Shown here: positions 9,591-16,013 of the stretch, piece by piece | Numbering within the stretch: the stretch's first letter is position 1 | Layout of the letters: the number at the start of each line of letters is the position of its first letter | DNA from: Actinomycetota bacterium | GTDB taxonomy: Bacteria; Actinomycetota; Thermoleophilia; Miltoncostaeales; Miltoncostaeaceae | Direction: 5' to 3' | NCBI GenBank assembly: GCA_947475125.1 | Contig: CANJMX010000016.1 | Location: forward strand, 1 to 17,471 | DNA: 17,471 nt | Translations under genes and position numbers: made by a program | The notes under the pieces: model-generated | The model's input: the letters and a program-made list of their open reading frames with translations, nothing else | What the model was told of the DNA's origin: nothing | The model's database searches: none

Positions 9591-11567
9591 CTACCGGTGC
9601 ATCGCGGTCGCCTGCGCCCCCGTGCGTGCCAGCAGGTCGGCCCATGTGCCGTCGTCGGTCGCTGGCGACTGCGCCAGGCCACGTGCCGTGCGGTAGCTGC
9701 TGAGGGCCACCGCCGTGAGTGCGCCGAATGTCCCATCAACAGGAACGGGCACTCCGGCGGCAAGCAGCAACTGCTGGAAGCGCCGCACGGCGTCACCCCT
9801 GCTGCGCATACCGAGCGCCGGGTATTTCGACGTGGTGGGCACCGATGCAACCGTGCGGCACGTCAGGGTGCTGCCGAGCGCTGGCCACTGCCGCGACGTG
9901 GTCTCCTGCCAGTCCCACCAGCTCACACCCTGCAGCCCCGCAGTCTGTGCGGCGCAACGGAATGACCTGATCTGCGCCTGCGTCTCACGCATGTAGGTGC
10001 TGCCAAGCAGCGCGATGGGCACGCCGAAGATGCGGTTCCAGCGCACGGTGCGATCCACGGCCTTGGCGGCCGGAACGCGGAAGGCCTTCCAGTACACCTG
10101 CGGCATGTTGAAGTTGGCGGCGTCGGGGCCAGTGAAGAACGCCGTGTACGGGAAGGCCCCATGCAGATCCACATACGGGAACGACGTCATACCGATGGGA
10201 TATGTGGGGCCCACCTGAGCACGCAGCGCGCGCATGTACCGCTGCACGCGGCGGTAGCGATCCCGGTAGCGCTCGAGTTCGGTCTCGGCGTCGATCACGA
10301 AGCAGTCGGCACCCGCCCGCACGGCGCGTGCGGCAATGGCGGCCTCGGCCTCGGGGCGGCGCAGCACGATGTACTGCCACGCACACACCCGCAGGCCAGC
10401 GGCCTTCAGCGGCCCCACGGCACGATCGAACTGCGTCCAGTACGAGCGGCCGTCACCCGACTTGATGTACAGCGTGCGGATGCCGCTCTTCTGCGCGCGG
10501 GCGATGATTGACGCGATGCTGCCGGACCTGCTCATCATCCAGATCCACTGCCCATTTCCCTGCACCGGCTCGGGCAGCACGCCCGGGGTGAGCGGCTCGG
10601 TTCCCGGAAGCGGCTGCCCGGCATCGTCGGGGGCACAGTCACCGGCGTAGCCCCAGGTCTCGCGAAGCGCAATGGGGATGGCGGGGCATGTGCCGGTAAA
10701 CGCCACCTGCCCCATCAGCTGGTACGTGGTGCCCGACAGCGCACGGAACAACCGCACATCGGGCGCCCCCGCGGTACCCATGTCGGCCATCACCCACGTG
10801 ACGCCATCCACCTGGGCGGCGAGCATGCTGCCGGCGATCTCCTCGCCGGTGCGACCGCCGGCGGCCCACGACGCGCGAATCGCCAGGCGCATCGCGTCGC
10901 TTACGCCGATCTCAACCGTCGTGGCCCCCTCAACCGGGGGAATGAGCGCCACCGATTGGTCGATACCCACCACATATGGAGTGAGATCCGGTGCGGGCGC
11001 ACCCGGCTTGGTGGTGACCGTGCCAACCAGTCGCGTGCCCCGGGCGGCGATGGCGACGATCCGCAGCACCCCATCGGGCTGCACGGCGATGACCACACGG
11101 CCACCCGGCGATGTCTCAAGTTCGGCATTGAGCCCCGTCGTGGCACCCGGAATCGTCAGCACGGCGTCGACGACGCGGCGCTCGGAGGCGCGCGCGGCGG
11201 CGGCGGATGGGAACGCCGTGGCAAATGAGGTGGTCACCCCGCCGTCGTTCACACCCCGCCGCACGGCCACGGTGGCCTGAGCACCCTGTGCAGCAAGCGC
11301 GGCCTTCAGCCCGGGGAGCCCCGGGGCATCAGTGGGCAGCGAGGTGTTGGCCACCTCGTCGCCGCCATCGGACGACGCCGTGGCGGGCTGCCCCACAGTG
11401 GCCACCGACGGGTTGGGCACCTGCCCGGTGAGTTCGCTCACCAGTGCCGGGTCGGCAGCCACGGCAGTGCCCGCCACGACCAATGTCGCGACGAGCACCC
11501 CGATGGTCCACCTGAGTACGCGGGGGGTCGAGTCAGGCCCCTTCGATAAGGCCGAAGTCGCCGTCAC
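9591..11567 (-). CDS. Exported TIM-barrel (glycoside-hydrolase-like) protein with C-terminal peptidoglycan-binding domain
   Basis: I do not recognise this 658-aa protein as a named gene. Residues 17-38 form a membrane anchor or signal peptide that ends AGTAVAADP, so the rest should be outside the membrane. Residues about 45-335 are a low-complexity Ala/Gly/Thr-rich region of unclear fold. Residues about 340-570 look like an eight-strand TIM barrel, with strand ends such as TLYIKSGDG, CAWQYI, CFVIDAETE (423-431), YPIGMTSFPYVDLH, NMPQVYW and GVSWWDW. Acidic D426 and E428 at the end of the fourth strand sit where GH25/GH18-like hydrolases have catalytic acids. Residues about 581-650 resemble a PG_binding_1 domain (DAVRRFQQLLLAAGVPVPVDGTFG). 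The GTG start at 11567 overlaps the end of hpf by 35 nt and has no visible Shine-Dalgarno, so translation may be coupled. A wall-hydrolase role is inferred; no specific substrate can be named. Confidence 0.75.
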   Translation of the reverse strand: MTATSALSKGPDSTPRVLRWTIGVLVATLVVAGTAVAADPALVSELTGQVPNPSVATVGQPATASSDGGDEVANTSLPTDAPGLPGLKAALAAQGAQATVAVRRGVNDGGVTTSFATAFPSAAAARASERRVVDAVLTIPGATTGLNAELETSPGGRVVIAVQPDGVLRIVAIAARGTRLVGTVTTKPGAPAPDLTPYVVGIDQSVALIPPVEGATTVEIGVSDAMRLAIRASWAAGGRTGEEIAGSMLAAQVDGVTWVMADMGTAGAPDVRLFRALSGTTYQLMGQVAFTGTCPAIPIALRETWGYAGDCAPDDAGQPLPGTEPLTPGVLPEPVQGNGQWIWMMSRSGSIASIIARAQKSGIRTLYIKSGDGRSYWTQFDRAVGPLKAAGLRVCAWQYIVLRRPEAEAAIAARAVRAGADCFVIDAETELERYRDRYRRVQRYMRALRAQVGPTYPIGMTSFPYVDLHGAFPYTAFFTGPDAANFNMPQVYWKAFRVPAAKAVDRTVRWNRIFGVPIALLGSTYMRETQAQIRSFRCAAQTAGLQGVSWWDWQETTSRQWPALGSTLTCRTVASVPTTSKYPALGMRSRGDAVRRFQQLLLAAGVPVPVDGTFGALTAVALSSYRTARGLAQSPATDDGTWADLLARTGAQATAMHR

Positions 11568-12120
11568 GGCGGCGGTAGATCACGCCCACGTCACCGCTGG
11601 TCTCATTGCGAAACACAAAGAAGGCGTGGTCGATCAACTCAAGGCGCACCGCGGCTTCCTCGGGCGTGAGCGATGGCATGTCAAACCGCTTGCTGCGCAC
11701 GATGCGAATGGGCGGCGGCTTCTCAATCGCCCCAGTGGCCTCCAGCCCGGCCCGCTCCAGGGCCGCCAGCTCGGCGGGTGTGGACGCGATGGCCTCGATG
11801 CCCGGGCCGTGATGGTCCTTGCGCCGCTCCCGCAGGCGCTGAACCTGACGCTCAATGCGATGCGCCGCCAGGTCGATGGCCGCGTACATGTCGGAATCGG
11901 CCTCACGCACCCGCATGACCGGGCCTTTCCCGCGCACGGTCACCTCGGCGATCTGGCTGCGCTCGATACTCGGGTTGTGCTCAACCGAGAGCTCCAGCTC
12001 AACTTCGACGGAATCTGCCGCCGACCCGAGGACGCGCTCAAGCTTGTGCATGCGCTTCTCCGCATGCGCCTCAAGCGCGTCGGTGACCGGGACGTTCCTT
12101 CCCCTGACATGAAGGTCCAT
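11533..12120 (-). CDS. hpf: Long-form ribosome hibernation-promoting factor (HPF/YfiA family)
   Basis: Long HPF binds the 30S decoding region and dimerises ribosomes into inactive 100S particles in stationary phase or stress. The 195-aa product starts at ATG 12120 (MDLHVRGRNVPVTDALEAHA). It has the N-terminal S30AE beta-alpha domain (about 1-103, with ADSDMYAAIDLAAHRIERQV) and a C-terminal dimerisation domain (about 140-192, with RSKRFDMPSLTPEEAAVRLE and DVGVIYRRRDGDFGLIE). Having both domains marks the long form. The start is supported by AGGAGAG about 7 nt upstream. It begins 28 nt after the comF stop, and its last 35 nt overlap the next gene. The frame is open further upstream (to 12261), but that part lies within comF and has no HPF similarity. 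Confidence 0.95.
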   Translation of the reverse strand: MDLHVRGRNVPVTDALEAHAEKRMHKLERVLGSAADSVEVELELSVEHNPSIERSQIAEVTVRGKGPVMRVREADSDMYAAIDLAAHRIERQVQRLRERRKDHHGPGIEAIASTPAELAALERAGLEATGAIEKPPPIRIVRSKRFDMPSLTPEEAAVRLELIDHAFFVFRNETSGDVGVIYRRRDGDFGLIEGA

Positions 12121-12148
12121 GCCGCACTCTCCTGGACGTCGATCTCCG

Positions 12149-12850
12149 TTAACCGATTCTAGCCCCCCGCCCGCCAGCCACGACCCGAGCGGTTGTAACC
12201 GCACCCACCCGTGCGCATCCCGCCATCCGCAGCGCCCGAGCGGCAGCCGTGAGGGTGGCACCAGTGGTGAGGACGTCGTCCACGATCACTGCATGGTGGG
12301 GGGCCGTACCCACGGCTGCGAAGGCCCCCGCCACCTGGCCGGCCCGGGCCGACCGCGACGCGCCGCGCTGATGCCTCCCGTCGTCGGCGCGCACCAGTGC
12401 ATGGGCGACCGGGGTATCCCACGCGTTGCCGAGCGCCGCTGCCAGCAGCGAGGCCTGGTTGAACCCTCTCTCCGCAAGGCGGGCGCGCGTCAGTGGCACG
12501 GGCACGAACACCGCACCATCGGGCGGGCGGTCAAGCACCTCATCCATCAGTGCAACGATGGGCGCCACCAGAGCCCGCCGGCGCGAGTCCTTGAGCGCCG
12601 ACATCAGCCGGGCGACCGAGTGGTCATATTCCAGCGCCTGGCGCGCCCAGGCCACGGCGGGAGGGCACTGCGGGCACGTCGCCACCTCCTGCGGCCACGG
12701 GTGGCCACAGCGCCGGCACCCCGCCCCCATGAGTCGCGGCAGCCCACTGAGGCATGGTGCGCAGGCGACGGGTCCGGGTATGCCGCACATGGCGCACGCA
12801 CCGGGCGTAATGAGCTCCATCAAGGCGGCGAGAGGTCGCGAAATCGACAC
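12149..12850 (-). CDS. comF: ComF-family phosphoribosyltransferase-like protein
   Basis: This is a ComF/GntX-type protein of about 233 aa, a family tied to DNA uptake or double-strand DNA handling in some bacteria but of unsettled biochemistry. The N-terminal part has paired cysteines (CAMCG...CAPC...CRRCG...CPQC) that would form a zinc ribbon. The C-terminal half carries the type I phosphoribosyltransferase PRPP loop VIVDDVLTTGATL near residues 195-207, and the ComF-typical PVPLTRARLAERGFNQASLL. The start is uncertain: GTG 12850 keeps the hydrophobic helix RPLAALMELI that normally precedes the first CxxC, while ATG 12820 would begin at MELITPG. Neither has a clear Shine-Dalgarno. Upstream, the frame is open but antisense to infA. 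It is the first gene of the leftward comF-hpf series and is divergent from infA. No other competence genes are in the window. Confidence 0.88.
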   Translation of the reverse strand: MSISRPLAALMELITPGACAMCGIPGPVACAPCLSGLPRLMGAGCRRCGHPWPQEVATCPQCPPAVAWARQALEYDHSVARLMSALKDSRRRALVAPIVALMDEVLDRPPDGAVFVPVPLTRARLAERGFNQASLLAAALGNAWDTPVAHALVRADDGRHQRGASRSARAGQVAGAFAAVGTAPHHAVIVDDVLTTGATLTAAARALRMAGCARVGAVTTARVVAGGRGARIG

Positions 12851-12992
12851 GCCCGCAGCATGACGGTGGTATCCCGCATGCCCCCCGCATCGTTCGCGCC
12901 ATCTCATGCGAATACCCGTGACAACAGCCCGCAGGTGCCGATCCCCCTCCGCCGCGCTACCGTTGGGGGGAAAGCGGGACTTGCGGTCCCGG

Positions 12993-13241
12993 ATGTCGAC
13001 CCACAGGAGCACCACCGTTTCAACCGAGAAGGAACAGGCGATTGAGTTTGAGGGAGAGATCACCGAGGCCCTCCCCAACACGTTCTTCCGCGTCGAACTG
13101 GACGGCGGGCACATGGTGCTCGCGAAGTTGGCCGGTCGCATGCGGCGCAATTACATCCGCGTGAACCCGGGCGATCGCGTGAAGGTTGAGGTCTCCCCAT
13201 ACGACCTCACGCGCGGACGCATCACCTACCGCCTCAAGTAG
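12993..13241 (+). CDS. infA: Translation initiation factor IF-1 (start codon uncertain)
   Basis: IF-1 is a small OB-fold protein that occupies the 30S A site during initiation. The conserved body, EKEQAIEFEGEITEALPN, then NTFFRVELDGGHMVLAK, then GRMRRNYIRVNPGDRVKVEV, and the terminal SPYDLTRGRITYRLK, is unmistakable. The first conventional codon in frame is ATG 12993, which gives 82 aa with a non-conserved MSTHRSTTVS leader and no good Shine-Dalgarno. Normal IF-1 proteins have about 72 residues and begin just before the K-E-x-A-I-E motif. An AGGAG at 13005-13009 sits 7 nt before an in-frame GTT (13017), which would give a 74-aa protein of ordinary length. The decarboxylase gene starts 5 nt after the stop. 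No rpmJ or ribosomal protein genes follow, so this infA lies outside the usual ribosomal operon. It is divergent from comF across about 140 nt. Confidence 0.94.
   Translation: MSTHRSTTVSTEKEQAIEFEGEITEALPNTFFRVELDGGHMVLAKLAGRMRRNYIRVNPGDRVKVEVSPYDLTRGRITYRLK
13005..13009 (+). promoter_or_regulatory. Shine-Dalgarno AGGAG inside the annotated infA 5' end
   Basis: This perfect AGGAG is the best ribosome-binding sequence near infA. It lies downstream of the only conventional start (ATG 12993) and 7 nt upstream of an in-frame GTT codon at 13017-13019. Its position predicts initiation at the point where IF-1 homologues begin, so it argues against the ATG start unless the codon reads differently in the real genome. 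Confidence 0.55.
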
Positions 13242-13246
13242 CCCCT

Positions 13247-14905
13247 GTGGTGGACCCGTACCCCGCGACGGTCGGGGACCGCCTGATTGATGCGCTCCTC
13301 GGGGCAGGCGTGGACCATGTCTTCGGCATCCCCGGTGACTACACGCTGCAGTTGAACAAGCGGGTTGAGGAACGCATGCAGTTCGTCGGCACGCTCGACG
13401 AGCAGGGCGCTGGCTTCGCAGCCGACGCCTACGCCCGCCTGCGCGGCCTGGGCTGCGTGATGGTCACGTGGGGCGTGGGCGGCCTCAAACTGGTGAACAG
13501 CACAGCGCAGGCATGGGCCGAGAGTTCGCCGGTCGTCGTGGTGAGCGGGGCACCCGGCATTGCCGAGCGTGCTGACGACCCGCTGCTGCACCACCGCGTA
13601 AAGGGCTTCGACACCCAGCGCCGGGTCATGGAACAGGTCACTGCCCTCACGGTGGAGCTCGACGACCCGGCGTCGGCACCAGAGCGCATCGCACTGGCCA
13701 TTGCCACGGCGATACGTCGCCAGAAGCCCGTGTACATCGAGATCCCGCGCGACGTCGTGAACATGCCGGCTCCCCCACTCCCCGTCATCGCGCCCGAACG
13801 CCCCGCCGACCCGGCCCTTGTGGCCGACGCAGTGGCAGATGCCATCTCAGTCATCCGCGCCGCCAGCCGACCGGTGATCATCGCGGGTATCCAGGTGGCC
13901 CGGCTCGGCCTGCAGGCCGAACTGGATGCCCTGGCCCGCGCCACCGGGTTCCCCGTGGCCGAGAGCCTTCTTGGCAAGTCGGCAGTGGGCTCGTACCACG
14001 ACTGGTACATCGGTGTGTATGCCGGTGCCCTCAGCACCGACGCCGTTCGTGAGCGGGTGGAGTCGAGCGACTGCGTGTTGGTGCTGGGCGCCAGGCTCAC
14101 CGACCTCAACACGGGGATGTTCACCGTCAACGTGTCGCAGTCGCAGTCAATTCTTGCCCACCCGGAGGCGCTCACCGTGCACCGGCGCTCATACCCGGGC
14201 GTGGGGCTTCGTGAGCTCATGCACGCGCTCACGGCCGAGTTCCCCGAGTCGTCATCACCGGTTGACCACCCGGCGCCCCAGCCGAAGGCCACCTTCACCC
14301 CCACTCCTGGCGCACCGCTCGGAATCGCATCGGCCTTCTCGTCCATGCGCCACCACCTGGGAATTGGCCAGACGGTGCTCGCCGACCCCGGCGATGCCCT
14401 GTTCGGGTCAACCATGCTCGACACCGAGGAGTCGGGCTTCATCGCCACCGGCTTCTACGCCTCACTGGGCTTCGCGGTGCCGGGAGCCCTCGGTGCCGGG
14501 CTCGCACGCCCCGACCGCCGGCCGGTGGTCATCGTGGGTGACGGCGCATTTCAGATGACGGGCATGGAGATCGCCGCCACCGCCCGCTGGGGGGTCCACC
14601 CCGTGGTCATCGTGTTGAACAACGACGGCTACGGCACCGAGCGCCCCATGCTGGACGGCGGGTTCAACGACATTCCGGCATTGCAATACGCGGCCCTTCC
14701 GCAGTATCTGGGCTTTGGCGTGGGCGTGCGCGCGGATACCGAGGATGCCTTCGACCTGGCCCTGCACGATGCTCTTGCGGACGCATCACAGCTCAGGGTG
14801 ATCGAGGCGATCATCCCGCGGCACGACGTGAGCCCCGTACTCACGCGCCTCACCGACGCGCTCGGCAAGCGGGCGCGCAGCGAGGCCGAACACCCACAGG
14901 ACTAG
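13247..14905 (+). CDS. Thiamine-diphosphate-dependent 2-keto acid decarboxylase (pyruvate/indolepyruvate decarboxylase family)
   Basis: This 552-aa enzyme of the PDC/IPDC family should convert a 2-keto acid to an aldehyde and CO2 in the cytosol. The catalytic set of Zymomonas pyruvate decarboxylase is present: D31 in GIPGDYTLQL, the cofactor-activating glutamate E52 in TLDEQGAGFAADAYAR, the HH pair H115-H116 in LLHHRVKG, and E465 in NNDGYGTERP. The ThDP/Mg2+ motif runs from GDGAFQ (431-436) to NND (458-460). The HH pair and E465 separate it from acetolactate synthase. The substrate cannot be read from sequence: pyruvate, indolepyruvate, phenylpyruvate or a branched 2-keto acid are all possible. 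The start is GTG 13247, with a second GTG directly after, 5 nt past the infA stop and with no clear Shine-Dalgarno, so co-translation with infA is likely. Its TAG stop overlaps the mtnA stop on the other strand. Confidence 0.88.
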   Translation: MVDPYPATVGDRLIDALLGAGVDHVFGIPGDYTLQLNKRVEERMQFVGTLDEQGAGFAADAYARLRGLGCVMVTWGVGGLKLVNSTAQAWAESSPVVVVSGAPGIAERADDPLLHHRVKGFDTQRRVMEQVTALTVELDDPASAPERIALAIATAIRRQKPVYIEIPRDVVNMPAPPLPVIAPERPADPALVADAVADAISVIRAASRPVIIAGIQVARLGLQAELDALARATGFPVAESLLGKSAVGSYHDWYIGVYAGALSTDAVRERVESSDCVLVLGARLTDLNTGMFTVNVSQSQSILAHPEALTVHRRSYPGVGLRELMHALTAEFPESSSPVDHPAPQPKATFTPTPGAPLGIASAFSSMRHHLGIGQTVLADPGDALFGSTMLDTEESGFIATGFYASLGFAVPGALGAGLARPDRRPVVIVGDGAFQMTGMEIAATARWGVHPVVIVLNNDGYGTERPMLDGGFNDIPALQYAALPQYLGFGVGVRADTEDAFDLALHDALADASQLRVIEAIIPRHDVSPVLTRLTDALGKRARSEAEHPQD

Positions 14906-15924
14906 GAGGCCGCGGCCGCCCATGCCGCCGCGAGCGAGCGCTCGTAGGGCTGGCGGTGCACGCCCTGCTCGGTGACGATGGCAGTCACCAGCCGCGCGGG
15001 GGTGCGGTCAAATGCCGGGTTGGCCACCGGGGCACCATCCGGCGAAGCATGTCGACCAAACAACGAAAGCCCGCGCACCTCGTCTGCGTCGCGCTCCTCC
15101 ACCGGGATCTGCGCCGCGCTCGGCATTGAGAGATCGAGTGTGGAGGTGGGTGCAGCCACGATGAATGGGATCCCATGCTCGCGGGCGAGGATGGCCACGC
15201 CGTAGGTGCCGATCTTGTTCACCACGTCGCCATTGGCGGCGATTCGATCGGCCCCCACAACAACATGGGTGACGCGACCCTCTGCCATGAGCGCCGCCGC
15301 CATGTTGTCGCTGATGAGCGTGTACGGAATGCGCTCCTGCTGCATCTCCCAGGCCGTAAGGCGTGAGCCCTGCAGCAATGGGCGGGTCTCGTCGACGATC
15401 ACCGTGACCGTGGGGTCGGCTGCGTAGGCGGCGCGGATGACCCCGAGCGCCGTGCCGTAGCCCCCGGTGGCGAGCGCCCCTGCATTGCAGTGCGTGAGAA
15501 TGCGGGCCCCGCGGGTGATGAGCGACAGCGCGTGCTGCCCCATCGCCACGCACCGGTCAACCTCATCGGCATGGATGCCACGGGCGGCGGCCGCGAGTTC
15601 GCTCGCGATCTGCGCCGGAGTGCCCTCGTGGTCGGCAACGATTCCCGCCAGGCGGTCGACCGCCCAGGCCAGGTTCACCGCGGTCGGACGGGCCTCGCGC
15701 AGGGCTGGGATCGCCCGGGCCATCTCGGCATCAAACGCTGCGCGTGATCCGCCTGCGGCCGCGGCGCGGTTGGCCGCCAAGGCCACGCCCATTGCGCCAG
15801 CCACGCCAATGGCCGGGGCGCCGCGCACGACCATCGTCCTGATGGCATCAACAACCTGCGGCCACTCGGTGTAGGTGACCTGCGTGACCTCTCCGGGAAG
15901 GAGGGTCTGATCAAGCATGACCAC
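14902..15924 (-). CDS. mtnA: S-methyl-5-thioribose-1-phosphate isomerase MtnA
   Basis: MtnA isomerises 5-methylthioribose-1-phosphate to methylthioribulose-1-phosphate in methionine salvage and is related to eIF2B alpha. The 340-aa product from GTG 15924 has the substrate-phosphate loop VVRGAPAIGVAGAMG (32-46), the catalytic cysteine C146 in LTHCNAGALATGGYGT, and the catalytic aspartate D226 in VVVGADRIAANGDVVNKIGT. The C-terminal part has the usual IPVEERDADEVRG segment. A related eIF2B-like sugar-phosphate isomerase is a less likely alternative. Homologues usually have about 15 more residues before MLDQ. The frame upstream of GTG 15924 is open and reads ILALRDGAVV just before MLDQ, which resembles that missing strand, so translation may begin further upstream at a non-ATG codon such as CTG 15963. 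It lies 89 nt after ahcY and shares a CTAG stop overlap with the decarboxylase. No mtnP or mtnB-D is in view. Confidence 0.92.
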   Translation of the reverse strand: MVMLDQTLLPGEVTQVTYTEWPQVVDAIRTMVVRGAPAIGVAGAMGVALAANRAAAAGGSRAAFDAEMARAIPALREARPTAVNLAWAVDRLAGIVADHEGTPAQIASELAAAARGIHADEVDRCVAMGQHALSLITRGARILTHCNAGALATGGYGTALGVIRAAYAADPTVTVIVDETRPLLQGSRLTAWEMQQERIPYTLISDNMAAALMAEGRVTHVVVGADRIAANGDVVNKIGTYGVAILAREHGIPFIVAAPTSTLDLSMPSAAQIPVEERDADEVRGLSLFGRHASPDGAPVANPAFDRTPARLVTAIVTEQGVHRQPYERSLAAAWAAAAS

Positions 15925-16013
15925 CGCGCCATCCCGCAGCGCGAGGATGTCTTCCGGGGCCAGGCCAGGCGGGGTGTCTCCCCGCCCGGCGGCCGCTCCG
16001 GACTGCGTACTGC

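Noticed and set aside
12918..12963. sigma-70 promoter for infA (GTGACA and TACCGT)
   Set aside because: The TACCGT resembles a -10 element, but the GTGACA lies 34 nt upstream, twice the normal spacing, so I do not annotate it.
12821..13150. Extension of comF upstream to 13150
   Set aside because: The added part is antisense to infA and lacks ComF similarity; the family N-terminus begins at the paired cysteines near 12800.
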